In this document: positions 13,501 to 21,916 of the stretch, in pieces
Position numbering within the stretch: position 1 is the first letter of the stretch
Layout: each line of letters opens with the position of its first letter
Origin: CAZKWG01 sp964615375
Lineage (GTDB): Bacteria > Myxococcota_A > UBA796 > CAZKWG01
DNA length: 64,000 nt
Direction: 5' to 3'
NCBI GenBank assembly: GCA_964615375.1
Contig: CAZTOW010000007.1
Coordinates: 186,001 to 250,000, forward strand
Program-made: the position numbers and the translations under genes
Notes under the pieces: model-generated
Told to the model about the DNA's origin: nothing
What the model saw: the letters and a program-made list of their open reading frames with translations, nothing else
Database searches by the model: none

Positions 13501-14811
13501 TCACTCCCGCAGGGAGGCCACGAAGACGTCGGTGCGTCCCGAGTCGCCCCAGTTGCTGGTGAAGGTCACGAAGCAACCGTCCTGACTCAGCACGGCGCGA
13601 GGCGTGCTCCAGTAGTCGCCGTACACGCTCTGGTGGTGGAGGAGGCGCCGCACGGAGCCGCTGCCGTCGGTGGCGACCTGCAGGATCTCGTCGCGCCACA
13701 GGCCGCTCTCCGCGCCGGAGACCGTATAATTGCTGAGCAGGGCCCAGCCTTCGTCCGCGCCGCGCATCGAGATGTGGTTCGCGATGCTCCAGTCCGACCC
13801 GAAGGCCAGGATCTCCGTCAGCTCGTGCGGGCTCTCCAGGCTGCGCAGGGTCAGGCGGTTGTTCCAGTTGTCCTGCCCCAGCACGAGCCCGTGCCCGTTG
13901 TCCGAGTGCCCCGGCGCGTAGTCCGGCTCGTCGTCCAGCAGGTCCTCGACCGCCCCCGTGGCCAGCTCGCGGATCTGGACCTCCACCGCGCCGGCGCCCT
14001 GCTGCCCGGTCTTCACGACCAGCCAGTCGCCGCTCTTGTCCACCTGCACCTCGTCGATGTGCAGATCCTCCTCGAAAGCCAGGATCGTGTCCGTGCTCGC
14101 CTGGTAGACCAGGTAGCCCTGCAGCGCGCTCGCGTAGTCCTGGAGGTACCAGGCGAACACATCGTCGTCCTGGCTCATGCTCATCTGCTTGAGCACCTTC
14201 TGCGTGCCCAGCGTCTCCGAGAGGTCGCGGACCAGGCTGTAGGTGGACGTGGAGACATCATAGGCGTACAGGCGCGCGCCGTCGTGCAGGTAGAGCCGAT
14301 CGGGGTCCGAGCCGCTCCAGAACACGTCTCCCCAGCTGGGGGTCGAGCCCCCCTCGGGGTTCGACGCGAACAGCACGCCCAGGCTCTCCGCGGCGAGCGC
14401 CTCCGGGTCGAAGCTGTACAGGCGCAGACCGTCCGCGTTGCAGTACAGGACCATGCGCGTGCTGTCGACGTTCATCGCCGGCCAGTACGAGTAGGAGTGG
14501 ACACAGCCCGTGGGATCGTGGCTGGCGTCCGTCACCCGCAGGACGGGCGTCCCGAAGGTGGGATCCACCACCGTGTCGCCCGCGGCGTCCAGCGCGGGGG
14601 TCTCGGGCACCGGGTAGACCTCCGCGTCGGTGACGTAGCCCTCGTCGCGCGGGGTGCAGCCCGAGGGCGCGGGCTCACCCGTCTCCCGCCCCGTCTCCTG
14701 CCCCGATTCGCGACCGGACTCGCCGCCCGTGTGGGTGGACGTCTCGCCCGTACCTGGGGACTTGCCGCCCTCGCAGCCGATCAGGAGCACCAGCGACGCC
14801 GTGAACCTCAT
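13501..14811 (-). CDS. lipoprotein with TolB-like beta-propeller
   Basis: 436 aa. A short lipoprotein signal (MRFTASLVLLIGC) precedes a low-complexity linker of Gly/Glu/Thr repeats (SGRESGQETGRETGEP). The rest is a chain of beta segments with SYWPAMNVDSTRMVLYCN, PSWGDVFWSGSDPDRLYLHDG, WSIANHISMRGADEGWALL and STPRAVLSQDGCFVTFTSNWGDSGRTDVFVA, as in six-bladed propellers related to TolB or oligogalacturonate lyase. No catalytic set can be assigned. Start: ATG at 14811 behind GGAGGTGAG. It precedes the FG-GAP lipoprotein on the same strand and has its own terminator-like stem, so the two may be separate transcripts. Confidence 0.75.
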   Translation of the reverse strand: MRFTASLVLLIGCEGGKSPGTGETSTHTGGESGRESGQETGRETGEPAPSGCTPRDEGYVTDAEVYPVPETPALDAAGDTVVDPTFGTPVLRVTDASHDPTGCVHSYSYWPAMNVDSTRMVLYCNADGLRLYSFDPEALAAESLGVLFASNPEGGSTPSWGDVFWSGSDPDRLYLHDGARLYAYDVSTSTYSLVRDLSETLGTQKVLKQMSMSQDDDVFAWYLQDYASALQGYLVYQASTDTILAFEEDLHIDEVQVDKSGDWLVVKTGQQGAGAVEVQIRELATGAVEDLLDDEPDYAPGHSDNGHGLVLGQDNWNNRLTLRSLESPHELTEILAFGSDWSIANHISMRGADEGWALLSNYTVSGAESGLWRDEILQVATDGSGSVRRLLHHQSVYGDYWSTPRAVLSQDGCFVTFTSNWGDSGRTDVFVASLRE

Positions 14812-14921
14812 GTCTCACCTCCGATGGGATGCACCTATTCCGGCTGGTCAGCGGGGGGGGCCCGCGATACGATCGACGATGGTAGGGGGCGACGAAGCGC
14901 CTCTGGCCGCGGGGAGGGAGC
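14812..14921. promoter_or_regulatory. divergent intergenic region upstream of the paralogue operon
   Basis: 110 bases between the minus-strand lipoprotein and the first plus-strand paralogue. It must hold promoters for both, but I see no convincing -35/-10 pair or sigma-54 element. A GGGGAGGGAGC ribosome site precedes the ATG at 14922. Confidence 0.4.
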
Positions 14922-17300
14922 ATGATCACGCTCACCGGGCAACGGGAGATCAACGGGGTGGACGTCTTCCGGGACGACGCCGATCCGCTCACCTGGTACA
15001 TCATGCCCCAGCGACCGCGCATCGCGCTGGATGACACGGGCAAGCCTGTGTTCTCGATGGTCTGGTACCGGCGTGATCTGAGCCGGCTGACCGAGGAGCA
15101 GCGGCGCAACGCGCTGGGCGGCGGCATCCTGACCCTCTCCGTGGAGCTGCGCGTCAATGACGCGGAGGAAGCGGCGATCCGCGAGTCCCTGGCCGGGGAT
15201 CCCGAGCTGCTGACGCGCCTGGACAGGCCGGGCGACGAGCTGGGCGGGCGGGACTACCGCGCGTGGTGGAACGGCACAGCCGGCCGCGATCCGAAGAAGC
15301 TGGCGGAGGCGCTCCGGCTCAGCACCGTGCCCGTCCTGGAGGGGACCGTGGGCGTCGCGGTGCTCGCCGAGACCGGCGCGGCGGGCGGGGAGTTCGTCTC
15401 CAACCTGGTCGGCGTGGGCAAGGTGAGCATGGTGGGACGGCAGCGCGCCTCCTTCATGGTGAAGCTGACCATGGACGGCGCCGTGCTGCTGTGGAACATG
15501 CTGGAGCGCGACCTGGCGGCGATCCGCGTCGGCTACGAGCTGAATTTCCAACACAGGCTGGACGCGGTGCGCATGATCGTGCACTGCGACGCGGACAAGA
15601 GCTACGAGCTCACCCAGGATCTGGACGCCCACCTGCGGGAGACCGGCACCTTCCATACGGTGCAGTCCGGGGGGAGCTGGTCGGGCTGGGCCGAACACAA
15701 CGCGAGCCAGGAGTACCTGGACCGTCTCGTCGAGGAGCTGGTAGCGTCTGAGCTCGCCTATGTGCGCGTCGTCCCCGAGTCGACGATCACGCCGGAGGTG
15801 GAGAAGACGCTGACGGAGAAGGGCTTTGAGCTCATCCAGTCCTTCCTGACCTCCAACTTCCTGACCTACAACCCCGCGGAGGGCGTGAACCCGGCCGACT
15901 TCCCCGAGGGGGGCCTGTCCACCAGCCTGCCCGAGAAGGACGGGAAGAAGTTCGGATCGGACACGGTCGACTACACGCTGCACAAGGAGTGGGACCGCGA
16001 GGCGCACGCCAACCTGCACTTCGACTACGTCTCCAAGTCGGTGATCGAGGGGACGCTGGGCCCCAACGACAATCTCAGCTCCATGCTCACGGGCTGGGAT
16101 CTGGAGCAGTTCCGCACCCAGATCGAGCTCGAGGCGGACTTCTACCGCACGCTGGACGTGATGGTGCTCTGCACGGCCAACTTCGAGGACGATCCGGTGG
16201 AGCTGGTCAAGGTCCACCTGGAATATGACGAGACGGGCGCGGACGGCGCGCGCGTGTACAAGGTGGAGGACTTCTCCTTCGACCAGAAGGCCTCGCCCGC
16301 CCACTTCCTCACCTACGTCGCGGCGCGGGATAAGCGCAGCTACGCCTACGAGTGTACCGTGTTCTATCGGGGCGGGGACGCGCGCTGGACCTTCAACGGC
16401 CGCTCGGACGAGACGATCCTGGTGCTGGACACGGACGCGGTGGGCGTGCTGAGGGTCGATGTGCAGATGGGCATCATCGATTGGAAGCAGATCCGGGAGG
16501 TCATCGTCAAGATGCGCTACGGATCGGGGCCCACCCTGCGGGAGACCCAGTTCAAGCTGACCCAGGAGCAGCAGCGCTACCTGTGGGTGGAGGGCATCGG
16601 CGCCACCATCAACCAGCCCTACACCTACGAGGTCGAGTACGTCACCCACGACAACCAGCGCCTGCCCATGCCCGCGGCCGCGGCGCGGAGCCGTCAGCTC
16701 CTGCTGAACTACCCGCTCCAGGAGGCGCTGGAGATCACGCTGGTCCCGGTGGGCCGCTTCGGCGGCGGATCGGAGCTGGCCCGGGTGGGCGTGGCCCTGC
16801 GCTACGTGGACGTGCGGAACCAGTACACGGTCGAGAAGACCTTCATCCTGGGCGGATCGGAGAAGAACGAGGTCTGGAGAGTGCCGCTGCGCGACAAGAA
16901 CCTGCGCTGGTACGAGTACCAGGTCAAGGCGATCTACTCGGACGGGGTGGAGCGCGCGGACGCCTGGCGGCGGACGGACGAGCTGCTGCTGACCGTGGGC
17001 GACCCCTTCCAACACAAGGTGGAGATCGCGCCCTACCTGCTGAAGAACCCGCCGGGCAAGTGGGCCTTCGGCATCGTGGACCTGCGCTACGACGACCCGG
17101 AGACGGGCGTACACGCAGAGACGACCATCGACGTGCAGCCGCCGTTCACGGCGAAGATCCCCTGGACCTTCCGTCTCGGCAACACCAGCAACCGCGCCTA
17201 CACCTACAAGCTGACCCTGTACCGCGCGGAGGACAACGCCGAGATCGCCATGCCTGAGGTCCGCGACGACCGGACCGTGCTCGTGCTCAAGGGGCCCTGA
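14922..17300 (+). CDS. RDxxDP-family large paralogue A
   Basis: 792 aa, uncharacterised. The N-terminus carries the array signature GVDVFRDDADPLTWYIMPQRPRI (residues 12-34) followed by FSMVWYRRDL. A middle domain (about 80-430) includes EFVSNLVGVGKVSMVG and RASFMVKLTMDGAVLLWNML; this segment is shared only with paralogue I, so the two form a subfamily, and each is the first gene of its operon. The last 350 residues contain three or four beta-rich repeats of about 95 aa, each with VxLRYxD, ExTFxL, WxVxLxDxxxRxYxYxV and DGxxxxxxW segments, Ig-like in pattern. There is no signal peptide and no membrane segment. It is the first gene of a five-gene operon; function unknown. Confidence 0.88.
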   Translation: MITLTGQREINGVDVFRDDADPLTWYIMPQRPRIALDDTGKPVFSMVWYRRDLSRLTEEQRRNALGGGILTLSVELRVNDAEEAAIRESLAGDPELLTRLDRPGDELGGRDYRAWWNGTAGRDPKKLAEALRLSTVPVLEGTVGVAVLAETGAAGGEFVSNLVGVGKVSMVGRQRASFMVKLTMDGAVLLWNMLERDLAAIRVGYELNFQHRLDAVRMIVHCDADKSYELTQDLDAHLRETGTFHTVQSGGSWSGWAEHNASQEYLDRLVEELVASELAYVRVVPESTITPEVEKTLTEKGFELIQSFLTSNFLTYNPAEGVNPADFPEGGLSTSLPEKDGKKFGSDTVDYTLHKEWDREAHANLHFDYVSKSVIEGTLGPNDNLSSMLTGWDLEQFRTQIELEADFYRTLDVMVLCTANFEDDPVELVKVHLEYDETGADGARVYKVEDFSFDQKASPAHFLTYVAARDKRSYAYECTVFYRGGDARWTFNGRSDETILVLDTDAVGVLRVDVQMGIIDWKQIREVIVKMRYGSGPTLRETQFKLTQEQQRYLWVEGIGATINQPYTYEVEYVTHDNQRLPMPAAAARSRQLLLNYPLQEALEITLVPVGRFGGGSELARVGVALRYVDVRNQYTVEKTFILGGSEKNEVWRVPLRDKNLRWYEYQVKAIYSDGVERADAWRRTDELLLTVGDPFQHKVEIAPYLLKNPPGKWAFGIVDLRYDDPETGVHAETTIDVQPPFTAKIPWTFRLGNTSNRAYTYKLTLYRAEDNAEIAMPEVRDDRTVLVLKGP

Positions 17301-17305
17301 GCCCC

Positions 17306-19309
17306 ATGCTGAGCCTCGCCGCCCCGCGGGTCCTCGACGAGCTGCTGCTCTATGAGGACGCCGATGGGTTGGCTCCGCCTCGGCTCTACGTGCGGCGCGC
17401 CTCGCCGCTGCTGGGGCGGACCCCGGACGGCGCGCCCGACCTGCACCTGACCCTCTACCGGGGCGCGCTGGCCTCGGGGGAGCCGATCCGCGGCGGGGGG
17501 CTGCTGGCGCTCTCGGTGGTGCTGGCGCCGAAGGCGGAGGAGTGGGCGCGGGCGCGCGCCGCCCTGCCCGAGCTGGCCCCGGGGGTCCCCGAGATGGAGC
17601 TCCGGCCCTTCCCGCTGAAGAGCGCCCGGGTGGCCATGAGCCTGGGCGTGATGGACGCCGATCTCCGCGCCTCCGCCTCGGCGGAGGAGGCGACCCTGGG
17701 CGGAGACCAGCGGGCCAGCGCCCTCTTCGAGCTGAGCCCGGACGGCGTGGCCCAGCTCCTCGCCGAGGAGGAGCAGCCCCAGCTCTGGGTGCGCTACGAG
17801 CTCGGCTTCCTCCACCGCGTCCAGGGCGTGGAGCTGCGCCTGTGGTGCGACACGCGCGCCGCGCATCGGGCCATCAGCGAGCTCGATCCGGCGCTGCTGA
17901 CGGGCCGGCGGCTGGGGGAGACGCTCTCGAACCTGGGCCTCGCCGGCCTCCGCCTGGAGGAGCGCGCCCCCGTCTCGCCCACGTACACCGAGCGCCTGCA
18001 CGAGATCGGGCTGCGTATGCTGGAGGCCGCGCTCGGCGCCACGCTGCTGGAGCGCGACCCCGGCGGGGCCCTCCGGCCGCGGTCCGTCGCCCCGACCAGC
18101 GCCTTGAACCTGCTCTTCCGAGACGGGCAGGCCATGGAGGCCGTCGAGGTCGCCGAGGCGCTGATCCCGGCCGAGCTGGACCCCTCCCGCATCCTCGCCG
18201 TCGATCTCGGCTCCGACCCGAGCGCCGCGCTCGAGCTCCGGGTCCGCTGCCGCGTGGACTTCCTCTCGGGGCCCATCGACCGGGTCAAGGTCACGCTGCG
18301 CTACGGGCCGCAGGGGGAAGAGACGGGCGAGATGCTCTTCGACGACCCCTCGCAGGTCCAGCTCTTCCGGCCACGCCGCCGCGGGGACCTGCTCGAGTGC
18401 TCCTACCGGGTCGAGGTGTACTACTTCGGGGGCGCCCCGCCGCGGAGCCTGCCCTGGCGCACCACCACCGAGCGGCTGCTGGTGCTGGAGCTGGACGGGC
18501 TGGGCATCCTGCGGCAGGTCGTGCGCCTGGGCGCCTGGACGGACGCCCGCGTGCGCCGGGTCCGGGTGGCCTTGCGCTACGACACGCTCACCCACACCGC
18601 CTCCCTGGACGCCGAGACGCCCGAGGTGGTGTGGACCGCCGTCCTGGACGCGCGCACCCACCCCTCCCCTGCCCTCACCGGGCCCGTCCGCTACCGCGTC
18701 ACCTGGCTGCTCACCGACGGGGCGGAGCTGGAGGCGGAGGAGCGCGAGCACGCCGGCGGCGAGCTGTGGATCGAGGGCCCGCCGCACGAGGACCCCGGGG
18801 TGGAGATCACGCTGCTGAGCGCTGGCAGCTTCGAGGGTCTGGCCTACGTGCTGGTCGATCTGCGCGTCCCCCCGGACGGGGCCGTCACGACCCTCGAGTT
18901 CACGGCCACCGACCAGACCCGGACCTGGACCCTGCCCGCCGGGGCGGAGCGCTACGAGGCCCGCTTCACTACGCTCACCGAGGAGGGCGCGCGGCACGAG
19001 ACGGGCTGGCGCGAGAGCGCGGAGCGGATCCTGGTGGTGCGCGACCTGGGGCACTACGAGGTGCGCGTGCTCACGCGGGCGCTGGCCGGCGGGGAGTGGG
19101 TCTGGGCGCTGCTGGAGCTCGTCTCCGCGGAGCTCGGGGCCACCGAGACCTTCGAGATCGCGGCGTTCGGGCCCGAGCTGATCTGGCGCTTCCCGACGAC
19201 CGACCCGGAGCTTCACGACTACAAGTACCGCTTGACCCTGATCGGAGCGCGGCAGCAGATCCAGCGGGACTGGATCTCCTCCTCGGCGCCCCTGCTGGTG
19301 CTCAAGTGA
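17306..19309 (+). CDS. RDxxDP-family large paralogue B (diverged N-terminus)
   Basis: 667 aa, the shortest member. The N-terminal signature is degraded (LLLYEDADGLAPPRLYVRRASPLL in place of RDHADPxLFYYLPxxPRL), but the next element (LHLTLYRGAL), the SALFELSPDGVAQLL and LWVRYELGFLHRVQGVEL segments and the C-terminal repeats (VKVTLRYGPQ, VRVALRYDTLT, ELIWRFPTTDPELHDYKYRLT) place it in the family. The central insert present in longer paralogues is missing. The start at 17306 lies five bases after the preceding stop. It may have lost the function of the signature motif and kept a structural role; this is inference. Confidence 0.82.
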   Translation: MLSLAAPRVLDELLLYEDADGLAPPRLYVRRASPLLGRTPDGAPDLHLTLYRGALASGEPIRGGGLLALSVVLAPKAEEWARARAALPELAPGVPEMELRPFPLKSARVAMSLGVMDADLRASASAEEATLGGDQRASALFELSPDGVAQLLAEEEQPQLWVRYELGFLHRVQGVELRLWCDTRAAHRAISELDPALLTGRRLGETLSNLGLAGLRLEERAPVSPTYTERLHEIGLRMLEAALGATLLERDPGGALRPRSVAPTSALNLLFRDGQAMEAVEVAEALIPAELDPSRILAVDLGSDPSAALELRVRCRVDFLSGPIDRVKVTLRYGPQGEETGEMLFDDPSQVQLFRPRRRGDLLECSYRVEVYYFGGAPPRSLPWRTTTERLLVLELDGLGILRQVVRLGAWTDARVRRVRVALRYDTLTHTASLDAETPEVVWTAVLDARTHPSPALTGPVRYRVTWLLTDGAELEAEEREHAGGELWIEGPPHEDPGVEITLLSAGSFEGLAYVLVDLRVPPDGAVTTLEFTATDQTRTWTLPAGAERYEARFTTLTEEGARHETGWRESAERILVVRDLGHYEVRVLTRALAGGEWVWALLELVSAELGATETFEIAAFGPELIWRFPTTDPELHDYKYRLTLIGARQQIQRDWISSSAPLLVLK

Positions 19310-19324
19310 GTGAGGAGGCCTGAG

Positions 19325-21895
19325 ATGCTGACGTTCGAGTCACCCTTCTACGAGGTCGATGGCGTGGTGCTCTTCCGCGATCACGCCGATCCCTGCCTCT
19401 TCCACTACCTGGCGGGGCCGCCGCACCTCACGACGGAGGGGGGTGAGCCCAGCTTCCAGCTCCTGAAGTACCGGCACGCGCTGGAGGCGGCCGGGGAGGC
19501 GCCCGCCCGGGAGGAGCTCGGCGGAGGCTTCCTGATCTTCGGCGTGGACTGCGGGCTCTCGGACACGCAGCTGGACGCCATCCGCGGTCGGCTGGCCGCC
19601 TACGCCCCGCCGGGCAGCGGCGCCGTGCGGCTGGTCCCGGTGCTGTACACGAAGGGCACCGTGCGCCTCCTGGCCCTGGACGCGCAGACCGCCGTGGCCG
19701 AGCCCCCGGCGGAGGGGGGCGCGCCCGCGTCCGAGGCCGACACCCCGCAGAGCCGCTTCGTCCGCGGGGTCCTGGGCACGGCCACCCCCTCGCTCCTGGA
19801 CGACCAGCGGGCGATCTTCTCCGTCGCCCTCTCCCCGGAGGGGGTGACCCTGCTGGAGGAGGCCTACCAGAACGCGCTCTCCCCCATCGGCGTCATCTAT
19901 GAGCTGGAGTTCTCCGGCCTGCGGCCCGCGCTGGCGGTCACAGGCTGGGTGGACATGGCGCGGTGCTACGAGGCCCTGAAGCTGGGGTTGACGCTCACCT
20001 ACAGCTCGGGCGGCGGCGGCGGTAGCGGCGGCGGCGGGACGAACACCTCCAACACCTCCAACACCTCCAACACCTCCAACACCTCCAACACCGCGAACAC
20101 CTCCAACACTGCGAACACCTCCAACACCGCGAACGCCAACGCCGCGAACGCCAACGCCGCGAATACTAGCAATACTAGTAACCCCTCCAACACCAGCAAC
20201 CCCTCCGGCTCCCAGGGCGGGGCCAGCTCCGGCGGGACGCGCGTGGCCTTGAGCGTCGACATCTCCTACACGCTGGAGAAGCTCAAGGAGGAGGGCGCGA
20301 TGGAGATCCGCATCGTGCGCCAGCAGGAGGGGGATGACGTGGCGGCGATGGAGAAGAGCGCGATGGATCTCATCAAGGAGACCATCCTCAAGGACTTCTT
20401 CAAGCCGGCGATGAGCACGACCCCCACACAGACCCCGACCACGCCCCAGGACGCGCTGCGGACCGCGCGCGGTCTCACCGGCACGACCAGCGACACCAAC
20501 AGCGGCCGGAGCTCGGCCAGCGGGCTGGAGATCGGCTTCCAGCTCCAGTACAAGAAGACCGAGGAGCTCAAGCGCTGGGACTTCGACTTCTGCGTCGAGG
20601 CCCCGGAGACCCGCACGCATGCGCCGAACGGGCTGTTCTCGGCCCTGCTGACCGGGACGCAGCGCGAGAAGCACATCCTGGAGATCAACCTCGACGATCC
20701 CTTCTTCAAGCTCATCGAGGTGGAGACCCGCGCCGTCGACGACTTCGAGCGGCTCAACCTCCAGTCCATCCACGCCGAGCTGCAGTACGGCGGGACGCCG
20801 ACCGACCCGGTGGCGCGGGACAAGGCGGACTTCACGCCGGAGGATCTGGCGCCCAAGCACTTCAAGGCCTTCCGCGACGGCGGCGGCTACGCCTTCCGCT
20901 ACCAGGTCAGCTACGCCTTCGGCGTCTCCGACGAGATCGCCGCCCAGCGCTTCGCGTACACGACCCCCATGCGCACCAGCGTCAGCCGCGCGCTGGTCCT
21001 GAACCCCGCCGACGACGTCGCGATGCTCAGCGTGGTGGTCGAGCCGGGCGTGGTGGACTGGGATCTGGTGGCTCGGATCGAGGTGCGCCTGCGCTACGAG
21101 GACGCGGCCAACGACTTCCGGGCCGAGCGCACCTTCCTGGTCGGGCGCGAGAGCACGCCTCAACGCTGGACGGTGCGGCTCACCGACCCCACGCTGAGCA
21201 GCTACGGGGTCACCTACACCTGGCACATGAAGGACGGCTCCAGCCGCGCCGGGAAGGAGGAGATCCACCACCAGTCGCACCTGTTCGTGCCGGATCCCTT
21301 CGTGGACCGCGTCCCCGTGCGCATCCTGCCGCAGGTGGATCCCGAGACCACGGGCACGGTGCTGGTCGAGCTGGTCTACAAGGACCCGGACGCCAGCTAC
21401 GAGGTCCGCAAGACGGTGGTGCTGAACGGGCCCCAGTTCGCCGTCACCACCGAGAGCATCCCGCTGCTGAACGCCGCGCTGCGCGAGTACACCTACACCG
21501 TCCAGCTGCTGCCCAAGGGCGGCGGGGCGGCGAACGTGCAGCCTCCGAAGAAGACGACGGCGCAGAACATCGTCATCACCGACGGGATCATCATCTACCA
21601 CAACCTGGAGATCCGCCTGCTGGGCGACATGAACGCGCTGGGCGTGCTGGCCGTGCAGGTGGACTTCCAGGGCGAGCCGCCGCCCGGCCGCCCGCGGCGG
21701 GTCTACAGCCACGTCTTCGAGCCGGGGAAGCCCAACCTGCACACCGAGCGGCTGATGCTGCGGGCGGATCGCGAGCTGAGCTGGGACTGCGTCGCCACCG
21801 CGGTCCTGGCGGACGGGACCAGCAAGGTGCTGGAGATCAGCGGTCACACCAGCCGCACGCTGATGCTCGCGCTGGCGCAGATCCTTCGCGCGTGA
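19325..21895 (+). CDS. RDxxDP-family large paralogue C with Asn-Thr-Ser repeat insert
   Basis: 856 aa, the longest member. Signature GVVLFRDHADPCLFHYLAGPPHL at about residues 12-34, then FQLLKYRHAL. The middle domain contains FSVALSPEGVTLLEEAY and IGVIYELEFSGLRPALAVTG. At residues about 225-300 a glycine stretch leads into tandem Asn-Thr-Ser triplets, an insert absent from all paralogues. After it come VDISYTLEKLKEEGAMEIRIV, a second variable linker, EELKRWDFDF and then the C-terminal beta repeats. The start is ATG 19325 behind GAGGAGG; an earlier in-frame GTG at 19310 would include the ribosome site. There is no export signal. The low-complexity insert looks like a flexible tether between two folded regions. 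Confidence 0.88.
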   Translation: MLTFESPFYEVDGVVLFRDHADPCLFHYLAGPPHLTTEGGEPSFQLLKYRHALEAAGEAPAREELGGGFLIFGVDCGLSDTQLDAIRGRLAAYAPPGSGAVRLVPVLYTKGTVRLLALDAQTAVAEPPAEGGAPASEADTPQSRFVRGVLGTATPSLLDDQRAIFSVALSPEGVTLLEEAYQNALSPIGVIYELEFSGLRPALAVTGWVDMARCYEALKLGLTLTYSSGGGGGSGGGGTNTSNTSNTSNTSNTSNTANTSNTANTSNTANANAANANAANTSNTSNPSNTSNPSGSQGGASSGGTRVALSVDISYTLEKLKEEGAMEIRIVRQQEGDDVAAMEKSAMDLIKETILKDFFKPAMSTTPTQTPTTPQDALRTARGLTGTTSDTNSGRSSASGLEIGFQLQYKKTEELKRWDFDFCVEAPETRTHAPNGLFSALLTGTQREKHILEINLDDPFFKLIEVETRAVDDFERLNLQSIHAELQYGGTPTDPVARDKADFTPEDLAPKHFKAFRDGGGYAFRYQVSYAFGVSDEIAAQRFAYTTPMRTSVSRALVLNPADDVAMLSVVVEPGVVDWDLVARIEVRLRYEDAANDFRAERTFLVGRESTPQRWTVRLTDPTLSSYGVTYTWHMKDGSSRAGKEEIHHQSHLFVPDPFVDRVPVRILPQVDPETTGTVLVELVYKDPDASYEVRKTVVLNGPQFAVTTESIPLLNAALREYTYTVQLLPKGGGAANVQPPKKTTAQNIVITDGIIIYHNLEIRLLGDMNALGVLAVQVDFQGEPPPGRPRRVYSHVFEPGKPNLHTERLMLRADRELSWDCVATAVLADGTSKVLEISGHTSRTLMLALAQILRA
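20042..20206 (+). repeat. nine-base tandem repeat encoding Asn-Thr-Ser units
   Basis: The unit AACACCTCC occurs five times perfectly from 20042, then continues as variants (AACACCGCG, AACACTGCG, AACGCCAAC, then AATACTAGC-type units). The later units use different codons for the same residues. This suggests that slippage expanded the start of the tract while the end is older. The reading frame is preserved throughout. Confidence 0.9.
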
Positions 21896-21916
21896 GCGCG
21901 CAGAAGAGGAGGGCCC

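Noticed and set aside
20042..20206. CRISPR-like or noncoding repeat array
   Set aside because: The units are contiguous nine-base repeats without spacers and stay in frame inside a conserved gene.
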